DNA from: CAVVNN01 sp963838035
Lineage (GTDB): Bacteria > Actinomycetota > Thermoleophilia > Solirubrobacterales > 70-9
Direction: 5' to 3'
DNA length: 64,000 nt
NCBI GenBank assembly: GCA_963838035.1
Contig: CAWIPM010000006.1
Span: 248,001 to 312,000 of the forward strand
In this document: positions 1 through 7,573 of the stretch, piece after piece
Position numbering within the stretch: the first letter of the stretch is position 1
Layout of the letters: every line of letters starts with the position of its first letter
Made by a program: the position numbers and the translations under genes
Notes under the pieces: generated by a model
What the model was told of the DNA's origin: nothing
Database searches by the model: none
What the model saw: the letters and a program-made list of their open reading frames with translations, nothing else

Positions 1-107
1 GCGGCCGCGGCGACGACCTCTTCCCCGTTCACATGGGGCGCGGCGAGATCGCGGAACTTCTGTCCCCACTCGGTGGCCTGCTCGGGCGTCATCTCGAACA
101 TTCCCAT
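1..107 (-). CDS. Hypothetical protein, N-terminal fragment (cut by window start)
   Basis: On the minus strand an ATG at 107 opens a frame beginning MGMFEMTPEQATEW that runs off the left edge after about 35 codons. A purine-rich GAGGGAGAG lies a few bases upstream and would serve as ribosome binding site. The visible part is acidic and soluble with no signal peptide. I do not recognise the family; the rest of the gene is outside the window. It is divergent from the acyltransferase at 176. Confidence 0.55.
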   Translation of the reverse strand, partial: MGMFEMTPEQATEWGQKFRDLAAPHVNGEEVVAAA

Positions 108-175
108 CACACGCTCTCCCTCCTCGAGCCCATTGCGGGCGACCATACTGCCGGGGGCTCTGGAAAGCTAGTGAG

Positions 176-775
176 GTGAGCGAGCGGCACGGCTGGCGAC
201 TTTGGTGGGCGAAGCGCCGCTGGTACGAGCGCAACCGGCGCCCTCTGCGCCGCTGGCGCATCGCCCGCCACGCGGCCCGCGGAGGCTTCTTCGTCCGCCT
301 GCCGGTCGAGGGAGAGGTGCTGGAGGCGCTCGACGAGGGCCGGCTGACGATCGGCGAGGGGACGCTGCTCGAGCCGGGGTGCTGGCTGACCCTCGGTCCC
401 AGGGCGCGGATCCAGATCGGAGGCGGCTGCTTCCTCAATCGCAACACGATGCTTGCGGCCCACGAGTGGATCTCGATCGGCGACCACACGATGTTCGCCA
501 ACGGCTGCTTCGTCGGCGATGCCGACCACCGCTACGACGACCCCGCCATTCCGGTCACCTGGCAGGGCTTCAGCTCGAAGGGCCCGGTGCGGATCGGCTC
601 CAACTGTTGGTTCGGCGTCAACTGCGTCGTCACCAGCGGCGTCACGATCGGCGACCGCTGCGTCGTCGGTGCCAACTCGGTCGTCACCCGTGACCTTCCC
701 CCGGGAGTGATCGCCGCGGGCGCTCCGGCCCGGGTCCTCGAGGAGATCGAGTTCCACCGCCGCGACGCCCTATAA
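176..775 (+). CDS. Hexapeptide-repeat (left-handed beta-helix) acyltransferase
   Basis: The 199-residue product has a basic N-terminus followed from about residue 55 by isoleucine/valine-rich hexapeptide repeats (for example IQIGGG, ISIGDH, VRIGSN, VTIGDR), which fold as a left-handed beta-helix. The end GVIAAGAPARVL is typical of the WbbJ/maltose O-acetyltransferase group, which transfer acetyl groups from acetyl-CoA to sugars. The substrate cannot be read from the sequence; a surface sugar is the usual one. The start is GTG at 176. panC begins 35 bases downstream on the same strand. Confidence 0.8.
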   Translation: MSERHGWRLWWAKRRWYERNRRPLRRWRIARHAARGGFFVRLPVEGEVLEALDEGRLTIGEGTLLEPGCWLTLGPRARIQIGGGCFLNRNTMLAAHEWISIGDHTMFANGCFVGDADHRYDDPAIPVTWQGFSSKGPVRIGSNCWFGVNCVVTSGVTIGDRCVVGANSVVTRDLPPGVIAAGAPARVLEEIEFHRRDAL

Positions 776-810
776 TCGCCAGGCGGCCGTGACCCCAAGG
801 GCATGGACCT

Positions 811-1713
811 ATGGAATCCCCACTCGGTAATTCACTGCTTGAGAAAGACAGCGGCGTGACGCTCGTCCGCGCCAAGTCCGCGCTGCGCGATGCGCTGGTC
901 GCGCCGCGGCGCGCTGGACGCGCGATCGGCCTCGTGCCCACGATGGGGTGCCTGCACGAGGGCCATCTCTCGCTCCTGCGCGCGGCCCGCGCCGAGTGCG
1001 ACGTCGTCGTCATGAGCCTCTTCGTCAACCCCGCCCAGTTCGCCCCGGGAGAGGACCTCGACCGCTACCCGCGCGACGAGGAGCGCGACCTCCGCCTCGC
1101 CGCCGAGGCCGGCGTCGACATCGTCTACGCGCCGCCGATGGAGGAGGTCTACCCGGACGGGTTCGCGACCGGCGTCGAGGTCGGGGGGCTGACCGAGGTC
1201 CTCTGCGGCGAGCCCACGCACCGCGGCCCCGGGCACTTCCGGGCTGTCGCCACCATCGTCGCCAAGCTCTTCAACAGCGTCGGCCCCGACGTCGCCTACT
1301 TCGGCCGCAAGGACGCGCAGCAGGCGATCGTCATCCGCCGCATGGCCCGCGACCTCGACTTCCCGGTTCGCGTCGAGGTGCTGCCGACAGTGCGTGAGGA
1401 AGACGGCTTGGCGATGAGCTCGCGCAACGCCTATCTGAGCCCCGAGGACCGGCGGCGGGCCGCTGCGCTGTCGCGGGCGTTGAGCGCTGCCGAGCGGGGC
1501 GCCCGCTCCGATTCGCTGCAGGCCGGCCTCGACGCCGCGCGCCGCGAGCTGGAGAGCGCCGGCATCGAGCCCGAGTACCTGGAGGCGCGCGACGCGGAGG
1601 ATCTTTCGCCGGCAGCGGAGCTGAACGGCCGCGCGGTATTGGTCGCCGTCGCCGCCCGGGTCGGCGGTGCGCGGCTGATCGACAACGTCTTGATCCAACC
1701 TCTGACGACTTGA
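811..1713 (+). CDS. panC: Pantothenate synthetase
   Basis: PanC joins pantoate and beta-alanine using ATP, the last step of pantothenate synthesis in the cytoplasm. The HIGH-like nucleotide motif PTMGCLHEGH is at residues 43-52, FVNPAQF at 71-77, and the MSSRN motif near residue 205 stands in for KMSKS. Length is 300 residues against about 280 usual. A GTG at 856 would put PTMG at residue 28, the usual family position, so the first 15 residues may be untranslated. panD and panB follow directly, giving a complete pan cluster on one strand. Confidence 0.96.
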   Translation: MESPLGNSLLEKDSGVTLVRAKSALRDALVAPRRAGRAIGLVPTMGCLHEGHLSLLRAARAECDVVVMSLFVNPAQFAPGEDLDRYPRDEERDLRLAAEAGVDIVYAPPMEEVYPDGFATGVEVGGLTEVLCGEPTHRGPGHFRAVATIVAKLFNSVGPDVAYFGRKDAQQAIVIRRMARDLDFPVRVEVLPTVREEDGLAMSSRNAYLSPEDRRRAAALSRALSAAERGARSDSLQAGLDAARRELESAGIEPEYLEARDAEDLSPAAELNGRAVLVAVAARVGGARLIDNVLIQPLTT

Positions 1714-1735
1714 AACACCGCAATAGGGAGAGCCA

Positions 1736-2116
1736 ATGCAGAGACAGATGCTGAAGTCGAAGATCCATCGGGCGACGGTTACCGACTGCGATGTCGACTA
1801 CATCGGCAGCATCACGATCGACACCGAGCTGATGGCCTCGGCCGATCTGATCACCAACGAGCAGGTCCACGTCTGGGACATCGACAACGGCGCCCGCTTC
1901 GTCACCTACGCGATCGACGGCGAGCCCGGCTCCGGCGCGATGCAGGTCAACGGCGCCGCCGCGCACCTGACCGAGCCCGGCCACAAGATCATCGTCGCCT
2001 CCTTCGGCGCCTACGACGAGAGCGACCTCGAGCGGTACTCCCCGGTCGTCGTCCACGTCGATGACGACAACCGGGCCGTCGCCGTCGACTCCCACCCCGA
2101 GGTGCTTCTTTCATGA
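1736..2116 (+). CDS. panD: Aspartate 1-decarboxylase proenzyme
   Basis: PanD decarboxylates aspartate to beta-alanine for PanC. The proenzyme cleaves itself between Gly24 and Ser25 (motif YIGSITID), and the serine becomes the pyruvoyl cofactor; the site sits at the canonical position. Length is 126 residues, as usual. AGGGAG lies just upstream of the ATG. The stop overlaps the panB start (ATGA at 2113-2116), which implies translational coupling. Confidence 0.96.
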   Translation: MQRQMLKSKIHRATVTDCDVDYIGSITIDTELMASADLITNEQVHVWDIDNGARFVTYAIDGEPGSGAMQVNGAAAHLTEPGHKIIVASFGAYDESDLERYSPVVVHVDDDNRAVAVDSHPEVLLS

Positions 2117-3051
2117 GTTCTGGCGGGCGGTCCCACACAGCGCCTCCCACCGATGGCGACCGCAGGCCGATGAGCCTGCCCCGCCTTGCCGAGATGAAGG
2201 CGGCGGGGGAGCCGATCACGATGGTCACCGCCTATGACTACCCCTCGGCGAAGGTCGCCGAGGAGGCCGGCGTCGACATCGTCCTGGTCGGCGACTCCGC
2301 CGCGATGGTCGTGCTCGGCTACCCCGGCACGGAGCCGGTCTCGATGGACGAGATGATCATGCTCGGCAAGGCAGTCCGCCGCGGCCTGAAGACGCCGCTG
2401 ATGGTCGGCGACATGCCGATGGGAAGCTATGAGGCCTCCAACGAGCTGGCGGTCCAAAACGCCCAGCGGATGGTCAAGGAGACCGGCTGTCAGACGGTCA
2501 AGCTGGAGGCGGGGGGGACCTCCGTCGAGCGGGCGAGGGCGATCATCCGGTCCGGGATCCCGGTGATGGGACATGTCGGCCTCACCCCGCAGACAGCGAC
2601 CGCGCTGGGCGGTTACAAAGCGCAGGGAAAGACCGTCGAGGGCGCGATCCAACTGTGCGAGGACGCCCTGGCGCTGCAATCCGTCGGCTGCTTCGCGATC
2701 GTCTTCGAGGCAATTCCCGCGGCGATCTCCGAAGCAATCGTCGAGAAGCTCGATGTGCCGGTGATCGGGATCGGCGCCGGGCCGGCCACTGCGGGGCAGG
2801 TGCTCGTCTTCCACGACCTGCTCGGCATCACCACCGGCCGGATGGCTAAATTCGTCAAGCGATACGCGAACGTGCACGAGACGATGGTCGGCGCGATGAG
2901 GGAGTACAGGGACGAGGTGCGCGCGCGCCACTTCCCGGAGCCCGATCACGTCTACAGCGTCGAGCCGGCAGAGCTCGACGAGTTCCGCCGCTACCTCGAC
3001 CAGGAGAGTCTGGTGTCCCAGAAGGCCTGGGACTGGGAGCCGCTTCCCTGA
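2113..3051 (+). CDS. panB: 3-methyl-2-oxobutanoate hydroxymethyltransferase
   Basis: PanB adds a hydroxymethyl group from methylenetetrahydrofolate to 2-oxoisovalerate, giving ketopantoate. Family motifs are clear: MVTAYDYPSA, the metal-binding segment VLVGDSAAMVVLGY, and GHVGLTPQ in the barrel core. The 312 residues include a roughly 20-residue N-terminal extension; a second Met at residue 20 (MSLPRLAEMK) matches the usual start. The start at 2113 overlaps the panD stop. The 3' end overlaps the convergent gene on the other strand by about 60 bases. Confidence 0.96.
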   Translation: MSSGGRSHTAPPTDGDRRPMSLPRLAEMKAAGEPITMVTAYDYPSAKVAEEAGVDIVLVGDSAAMVVLGYPGTEPVSMDEMIMLGKAVRRGLKTPLMVGDMPMGSYEASNELAVQNAQRMVKETGCQTVKLEAGGTSVERARAIIRSGIPVMGHVGLTPQTATALGGYKAQGKTVEGAIQLCEDALALQSVGCFAIVFEAIPAAISEAIVEKLDVPVIGIGAGPATAGQVLVFHDLLGITTGRMAKFVKRYANVHETMVGAMREYRDEVRARHFPEPDHVYSVEPAELDEFRRYLDQESLVSQKAWDWEPLP

Positions 3052-4070
3052 GCGCGGGCGCGCCGCCCGCACCCGCGAAACGGGCTCGCGCGCAGGCAGA
3101 GGCGGGCAGCGAAGCCCTCACCGGCCAGGCTGGTGAGGGTGGCCCCCGGCAGCGGCACGCTCAGCGATCCGGCCCAGGTCGGAGCGGCCGCGCCGAACTG
3201 TTCGAAGGTCGCCTTGCCCTGGAACGGCTGCGGGGGGCCCACCACTGCCGATTTCGGCTGCTCGCCCGGTGCGCTGGTCTCGAAGCTGCCCCTGCCGCCT
3301 CGCGCCGAGGCTCTCCGGTTGATCGTCATCTTGCCGAGCCGTTCGCGCAGCGAGGCGTTGAAGTTGACCGTGGATATCCGGCCGTTGAGCCGGGAGGCGG
3401 TGAACTCGATGACCCTGCCACCGGCTCCCGAGCGGACGTTGAGGAAGGTCGAACGGAAGGGAATTGGGATGGCCGGCCGGGCGATCCGATTGCCGATCGG
3501 ATCGCAGAGGCCGTTCGGAAAGCGCTCGACCTCCCCGGGCCCGCCGCTCGCGTTGACCGAGGTGTATCCGAGCTCCCCTGCGAACTGCACGGTGCCGTGG
3601 AATACACCTCTTTCGGTCACGAACCTGCAATTCGGTGAGAACCGCCTCACCGAGCGCCGCGTGCTCCGGAATGTCAGCGATACCACTCCCCGCGAGGGAA
3701 GCTCGGCGTGCAGGCCACGCGGCTTCGTTGTCGGCACCGCGTATTCGGCCGAGACGTCCCCATTGGTCGCTTTGAGCGACACCCGGCGCTGCCCCCCGAT
3801 GATGATGCCGACGATTTCAATCGAGTAGCCGTTGCTTCCCGCCAGCTTGAGTGAGCTGAAGACCACTCCAGCCTTCCCCGTCTTGGCTACCGAGGCGACC
3901 GATACAGGTGCCGCGCCGAGGGTCGTGAGCGCGATGCATGACAACAGGGACATTCCGCACCTGAGCACCACCGTCTTGGCACGGTACTGGAGAGCGGTCG
4001 GCTCCCTGTCGTTCGCGTTCCGCTGTCCTCTTCTCCATGCAGCGGCAAGGGCGCGGCGCTGAACTACCAT
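2991..4070 (-). CDS. Secreted hypothetical protein
   Basis: The longest frame starts at 4070 (359 residues), but a hydrophobic segment starting MSLLSCIALTTLGAAPVSV at residue 40 (ATG at 3953) looks like a signal peptide, so 3953 may be the true start. The mature part is beta-rich with scattered Gly and Arg and two or three cysteines; no enzyme motif is seen. The last 25 or so residues are Arg/Gly-rich and overlap panB antiparallel, so the C-terminus may be a read-through extension. I do not recognise the family. Its upstream region also holds the original promoter side of the fmdB-like gene split by the element at 4083. Confidence 0.6.
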   Translation of the reverse strand: MVVQRRALAAAWRRGQRNANDREPTALQYRAKTVVLRCGMSLLSCIALTTLGAAPVSVASVAKTGKAGVVFSSLKLAGSNGYSIEIVGIIIGGQRRVSLKATNGDVSAEYAVPTTKPRGLHAELPSRGVVSLTFRSTRRSVRRFSPNCRFVTERGVFHGTVQFAGELGYTSVNASGGPGEVERFPNGLCDPIGNRIARPAIPIPFRSTFLNVRSGAGGRVIEFTASRLNGRISTVNFNASLRERLGKMTINRRASARGGRGSFETSAPGEQPKSAVVGPPQPFQGKATFEQFGAAAPTWAGSLSVPLPGATLTSLAGEGFAARLCLRASPFRGCGRRARAQGSGSQSQAFWDTRLSWSR

Positions 4071-4081
4071 TGCCGCGTCAG

Positions 4082-4138
4082 ATGCCCATCTATGAGTTCG
4101 AGTGCGTTACGGGGGAGGGGCGACTTCAACGGCTCTAG
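4082..4138 (+). pseudogene. Orphaned 5' end of the fmdB-like gene at attL
   Basis: The ATG at 4082 starts the same eight residues (MPIYEFEC) as the FmdB-like gene at 19,548. After the 24-bp shared core the frame enters element DNA and stops at TAG 4136-4138, leaving an 18-residue peptide. This is the host start codon cut off from its gene by the integration, so any chromosomal promoter here now drives only this stub. Confidence 0.8.
4083..4106 (+). repeat. attL core (24-bp direct repeat)
   Basis: TGCCCATCTATGAGTTCGAG followed by TGCG is identical to 19,549-19,572. It covers the second base of the start codon to codon 8 of an FmdB-like gene. Together with the integrase near the other copy it marks the left end of a 15.5 kb integrated element. 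Confidence 0.88.
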
Positions 4139-4167
4139 CAAGCCAGGTATGCCGTTTAGGGATGCCA

Positions 4168-4190
4168 GGTGGGCAACGGATTGGGCAACA
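4168..4190 (+). repeat. Putative integrase arm-type site, left
   Basis: A 23-bp sequence containing two GGGCAAC heptamers 12 bp apart is repeated exactly, in the same orientation, at 19,425-19,447. The two copies lie just inside the left and right att cores (62 and 101 bp away). This is how arm-type sites of a tyrosine recombinase are placed. The role is inferred; the repeat itself is seen. Confidence 0.6.
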
Positions 4191-4262
4191 AGGGCTCCTC
4201 GCCAGATGGGCGGCTTCAGCTGACCGTCCAACCCCCTTCGGGCATCCGAAACCATCGGGTCG

Positions 4263-4706
4263 GTGTGCATAAATAGGGACGTGCGCCACGCTGTCCCTAT
4301 CGACTTCAAGACCTTCGCCGCCCAATGGGAGGCTGCGGAGAAAGCGATGGCGGAGGGAACCGCAACACTCGAGCAGGAAGCGCTGGTCGAGGAGGTCCAG
4401 TGGATCAAGGGTCTCCCCGGGTTCAAACAGTTTCGCAAGGCCGTCGGCGAGTGGGCTGTCGCCGAAGGACCTGCAGTGGCGGTCGCCCGGAAGCGGCTTG
4501 CCCGGGTCCCGGAGCGGGACAGGGCAGAGATTCGCGCGCTGTCCCCGCGTCGCGCTGTCGCGCAGACTGCTGCATGCAAATACTGCGGGTGCGCGTTATC
4601 CGCCGGGAAGCGGATCGACCAAAATTGCTGTGACGACGGCTGTCGGTCGGAATACCACCGGGGTCGAGAAGGGCACCGTTTCGCCGCACCCTCTCGCCTG
4701 TGTTGA
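4263..4706 (+). CDS. Element protein with C-terminal zinc-ribbon, function unknown
   Basis: This 147-residue frame starts with GTG at 4263 (another GTG at 4281). The first 100 residues are helical and charged. Near the end, CKYCGCALSAGKRIDQNCC and a following Cys form a CxxC...C zinc-ribbon pattern. First gene inside attL; I do not recognise the family. The next frame overlaps its end and also encodes a zinc ribbon, so a frameshifted single gene is possible. Confidence 0.45.
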   Translation: MCINRDVRHAVPIDFKTFAAQWEAAEKAMAEGTATLEQEALVEEVQWIKGLPGFKQFRKAVGEWAVAEGPAVAVARKRLARVPERDRAEIRALSPRRAVAQTAACKYCGCALSAGKRIDQNCCDDGCRSEYHRGREGHRFAAPSRLC

Positions 4707-5097
4707 CTGCGGCGATGAACTCCAGGCCGGCCGCGACCCTAAGTTCCGCTGGCACTGCGAGAAGTGTCTCCCCGAGGCTGAATCTCCACAGAGCCGCCGC
4801 GCGCGGCGGCCGGACCTTTATCTTGTCGATCCGCTCCCCGAGCGCTGGGCCGGCGAATACGGCTACAGCCGAGACCCTACGCGATTCCCGAGCATCGCCG
4901 TGCGGGTGCGGGTCGGAGATTGCCTCTTCTCGACCTGCGCTTCAACTGGACCCCGAGCGACCAACAATGGAGGGGCTCCGGCTGGGCGGCACCCGCCATA
5001 TCCGCGAGGGGGCGCTTCTCCGCGATCTGCGCTCAACTCCTGGGGAGCTGCACGGACGAGTCGCGCCCGATGCCCACGTCGCCCAGGACAAAGCTGA
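4630..5097 (+). CDS. Small element protein with zinc-ribbon, function unknown
   Basis: Starting from GTG at 4630, the product carries CVDCGDELQ followed by a HCEKC pair about 17 residues later, a four-Cys zinc ribbon, then an Arg/Pro-rich tail of low complexity. It overlaps the preceding frame by 77 bases. The zinc motif argues for coding, whereas the second half may be out of frame. No family is recognised. Confidence 0.35.
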   Translation: MTTAVGRNTTGVEKGTVSPHPLACVDCGDELQAGRDPKFRWHCEKCLPEAESPQSRRARRPDLYLVDPLPERWAGEYGYSRDPTRFPSIAVRVRVGDCLFSTCASTGPRATNNGGAPAGRHPPYPRGGASPRSALNSWGAARTSRARCPRRPGQS

Positions 5098-5130
5098 GCA
5101 ACCTCACGTTCCCCGTCTGGCGGATTAAGC

Positions 5131-5400
5131 ATGACGACATCGTTGTCTACGAAATCTATGGCGTTGCGGGATGGGGAACCGGGGGTGATTTCTGGCCGGG
5201 ATCGGCTGCGAGGGCGACAGAGATCGGCCCTGCGATGGTTGCAGTCCCCCGAGCGCGATTTTGTCTCCCGCGATCTAAGATGCCGGCGCTGCGGCGGCTA
5301 CACCGACAGAACCTGGGCGCAGGTTCCGACGGTACCACAGGCGGCGATGCGAAGAGATCGACAGCATCATGCGAACCCCCGCGGTTCAGCATTGGGATGA
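5131..5400 (+). CDS. Small hypothetical element protein
   Basis: This 89-residue frame has one CRRCGG zinc-knuckle-like pair and many Arg residues. It overlaps the next gene by 32 bases. Codon usage is not clearly that of a real gene, so this is tentative. No family recognised. Confidence 0.3.
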   Translation: MTTSLSTKSMALRDGEPGVISGRDRLRGRQRSALRWLQSPERDFVSRDLRCRRCGGYTDRTWAQVPTVPQAAMRRDRQHHANPRGSALG

Positions 5401-5908
5401 GTTCGCTGCTATAGAGGCCGGGCGTGCCGGTGACTCACTCGATTCAGCGGAGGCGGAGGCTGGGGGTGCCGACTGGGATGTCCCTTTGCTCGAACCGAAA
5501 ATTCCCGATGAGGATGGCATCGCGGGAAGTTGGGACTCGAAGACCCACGCAGACAAGACGGTCCCTGGCATCGCCGCTCTCTGGACGAGCGGGCGGCTCG
5601 AGGACCTTGACCGAGTCATGGAGGCGACCGAGAGGTCTGGCGGCCTACAGACAAGGCTCCCGGACGCCCAAATGGAGCTGCCCCAAGAAATCCGCCACTG
5701 CGTCCAATGCGGCAAGCACCTTCCAAAAGGCAAGCGGCGAGATAGGGCATACCCCCTCCCACTGCCAGGGCAAGGACCAAGGGTGAAGTGGAAGCCTGGC
5801 GATCGTTGCGCCGGGTGCGACCAGACCCCCCTCTTCACTGCGCACCCACCATCTTCAAACCTGCGCGCATTACCCGTTTCTCCCTTGATAGAGCCAAAAG
5901 CCGCATAA
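5369..5908 (+). CDS. Hypothetical element protein with zinc-ribbon
   Basis: The 179-residue acidic protein starts at ATG 5369. After a charged N-terminal two-thirds it shows CVQCGKHLP and GDRCAGCD about 30 residues later, a zinc-ribbon pair seen in many phage proteins of unknown role. It is the fourth consecutive frame with a CxxC pair in this stretch. Function unknown. Confidence 0.45.
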   Translation: MRTPAVQHWDEFAAIEAGRAGDSLDSAEAEAGGADWDVPLLEPKIPDEDGIAGSWDSKTHADKTVPGIAALWTSGRLEDLDRVMEATERSGGLQTRLPDAQMELPQEIRHCVQCGKHLPKGKRRDRAYPLPLPGQGPRVKWKPGDRCAGCDQTPLFTAHPPSSNLRALPVSPLIEPKAA

Positions 5909-6033
5909 GCGTTACATCGGCCTAATAGGTAGGGGGGAATTCACCCTCTGGGCGTGTTGGCGCACGTTCCTGCTCACCGCTTTCGCGGAAGGCCGACATT
6001 GCTTCGCCTTCCCCGCTGGAAGTGCGCGAGCGA

Positions 6034-6079
6034 GGGGTCATCGGCTCCCCCCTGGGGGGGCGGGTGACCCCATTTTTTT
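6034..6079 (+). terminator. Strong rho-independent terminator
   Basis: GGGGTCA at 6034 pairs with TGACCCC at 6065-6071, and an inner C6/G6-type stem extends it. The hairpin is followed by A and seven T (6073-6079). It ends the leftward block of zinc-ribbon frames and insulates the regulatory/replication genes that start 50 bases downstream. The 222 bases from 5909 to 6130 hold no other gene that I can see. Confidence 0.85.
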
Positions 6080-6130
6080 AGCCAGCGCGTTCCGTCAATT
6101 TCAAAGTTTCCAACCAGAAAGGAGTCGCAC

Positions 6131-6337
6131 ATGCGACCTCGCCCTGCATCTCCGCTCCGGGTGCATCGCACCGCGGCGGGCCTTACTCAGGGTGAGCTGG
6201 CCAGCATTGCCGGGCTTTGCAAAGAGACGGTCTGCAATGTCGAGACCGGCTCGACCGTCCCTGCCCGCCGCACAGCGAAGAGCCTCGCCGCGGCGTTGGG
6301 CGTCGACATCCTCGAGCTATTCCCGCCTGGGCTCTGA
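6131..6337 (+). CDS. Small Xre-type helix-turn-helix regulator
   Basis: The 68-residue protein is almost only an HTH_3/Xre domain: residues 10-62 hold the pattern LTQGELASIAGLCKETV, then the VETGSTVPARRTAKSLAAAL helices. Such proteins bind operator DNA as dimers and act as repressor or Cro-like switch proteins of mobile elements. AAAGGAGT sits 6 bases before the ATG. The replication-type gene begins 5 bases after its stop, suggesting one transcript. Confidence 0.82.
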   Translation: MRPRPASPLRVHRTAAGLTQGELASIAGLCKETVCNVETGSTVPARRTAKSLAAALGVDILELFPPGL

Positions 6338-6342
6338 TCCCG

Positions 6343-7065
6343 GTGATTCGAGCGGTGCAAGCGACACGAGCCCACTCCAGGGCGAGTCGGGGTTCCAGGC
6401 AGTCCGTGCTCCTCGCGCTGGCGACACACGCCGACAGGGAGGGAGAGAACGCCTTCCCGAACCTCGACACCCTGGTCAGCGAGAGCAAATGCGGCCGCGC
6501 GACCGTGGTCGCCGCGCTGCAAGAGGCCATCGACCACGGAGACATCCTGCGAACCGGCCAGCGGCCCTCCGGGACGTTCATCTACAGCTTCGCCCCCCTG
6601 CTCGAGCGGGCCAGCAGTTTCGCCCAAGAACTACAGAGCAGTTCCAAGGGGGAACCGAGAGACAGTTCTACCTCTGAACCGCTGGCCCAGAATGGCGGGG
6701 AGAGCAGTTCCGTTTCGGCCCCTAGCAGTTCAGTTTGGCCTCCGAGCAGTTCAGTTACGGGCTCTGGCAGTTCCTATGCTGAACACGATCAAGTAGATCA
6801 AGCAGTACTAGATCAATCAGTAAAGAACAACAACAGCCGTCTTCATTCATCTAACTCCGATGAAGGAACATCCTCTCTTCCACCCGCACAGGCAACGCCT
6901 ACGGCCAAACAGCGGCAGGTAGAAGCGGCAGAAGCAACCGAACGCGCCGAGCAGCTCGAAGAACTCAAGGCGCAGCTCCCCGCCACCACCGGCTCCCTAC
7001 GTGATTCGACGCAACGATGCATCGACACGCTCGAAGCCGAGCAGCGGGAAGCGGTGGCAGCATGA
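6343..7065 (+). CDS. Helix-turn-helix replication-type protein (phage/plasmid initiator-like)
   Basis: From GTG at 6343 (or 6355) the first 85 residues form a winged-helix domain: SVLLALATHADREGENAFP, then TLVSESKCGRATVVAALQEA and a wing GDILRTGQRPSGTFIY. This is the arrangement seen in many phage and plasmid replication or transcription proteins. A Ser-rich linker made of heptad repeats (SSSVSAP, SSSVWPP, SSSVTGS) follows, then a charged helical tail. The linker DNA is also an iteron-like repeat array. The stop overlaps the next start (ATGA). Confidence 0.65.
   Translation: MIRAVQATRAHSRASRGSRQSVLLALATHADREGENAFPNLDTLVSESKCGRATVVAALQEAIDHGDILRTGQRPSGTFIYSFAPLLERASSFAQELQSSSKGEPRDSSTSEPLAQNGGESSSVSAPSSSVWPPSSSVTGSGSSYAEHDQVDQAVLDQSVKNNNSRLHSSNSDEGTSSLPPAQATPTAKQRQVEAAEATERAEQLEELKAQLPATTGSLRDSTQRCIDTLEAEQREAVAA
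6703..6774 (+). repeat. 21-bp iteron-like tandem repeats inside the replication gene
   Basis: AGCAGTTC begins at 6703, 6724 and 6745, exactly 21 bp apart, and a fourth copy (GGCAGTTC) starts at 6766. Diverged copies lie upstream at 6613, 6637 and 6661. The spacing equals two helical turns, and the array lies within the gene for the likely initiator, as in lambda-type origins. It also encodes a heptapeptide repeat, so protein-level selection is an alternative reason. Confidence 0.6.
6776..6862 (+). other. AT-rich tract next to iterons, candidate origin unwinding element
   Basis: Just after the repeats the base composition drops sharply compared with the GC-rich surroundings, with three GATCAA copies (6787, 6796, 6811 approx.) and runs such as AAAGAACAACAACAG. 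Together with the iterons this looks like a replication origin. Inference only; the reading frame of the HTH gene continues through it. Confidence 0.5.
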
Positions 7066-7280
7066 CGGCCCCGACGATCCGCGCAGAACTGGCTCGCGCC
7101 ATCCGCGTCGTGAACTTTCAGTACGGGCGACTCGATGCCGAGCGGCAAGAGCAAGTCGAGACCGTCGACCTGGCGCCCGTGGAACTCGCGCTCAAGTCCG
7201 GTGACGAGGGGCGCGCACTGGAAGCCGTCGCCGAATGGGCACATGCGCAGTTGGCGGCGATCGGGGAGGCGACGCGATGA
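7062..7280 (+). CDS. Small hypothetical element protein
   Basis: A 72-residue acidic helical protein starts at ATG 7062 inside the ATGA overlap with the upstream gene and ends in an ATGA overlap with the next. The coupling on both sides supports a real gene. No motif or family is recognised; the position between the replication protein and an excisionase-like protein suggests an early accessory role. Confidence 0.6.
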   Translation: MTAPTIRAELARAIRVVNFQYGRLDAERQEQVETVDLAPVELALKSGDEGRALEAVAEWAHAQLAAIGEATR

Positions 7281-7558
7281 CGGGGCCAGGCCTACAGCTT
7301 GATCTTCCCGCCGAGCTGATTGAGCGGATTGCGGAGCGGGCGGCAGCGATCATCGCCTATTCCGGCGATTCACCGGAACAGGCGGACGGCTACCTGGATG
7401 TCGACGGTGCCGCCGGGTTCCTTAGCTGCCCGAAGAGCCGTATCTACGCGCTCGTCTCCAGCCGCCGCGTGCCGTTCCACAAGGACGGCAGCCGGCTGCT
7501 GTTCGACCGTGCCGAGCTTCGCGCATTCGTCCTAGAAGGGGGCGCAAAACGTCAATAA
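7277..7558 (+). CDS. Excisionase-like helix-turn-helix (HTH_17) protein
   Basis: The 93-residue protein carries the MerR/excisionase-type DNA-binding domain in its second half: GYLDVDGAAGFLSCPKSRIY, then LVSSRRVPFHKDGSRLLF and a final helix. Proteins of this class direct excision by integrases or bind origins. The start at 7277 overlaps the upstream stop. No other Xis candidate is seen in the element, so it is the best partner for the integrase at 18,291. Confidence 0.72.
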   Translation: MTGPGLQLDLPAELIERIAERAAAIIAYSGDSPEQADGYLDVDGAAGFLSCPKSRIYALVSSRRVPFHKDGSRLLFDRAELRAFVLEGGAKRQ

Positions 7559-7573
7559 CAAAGGGAGTACGAA

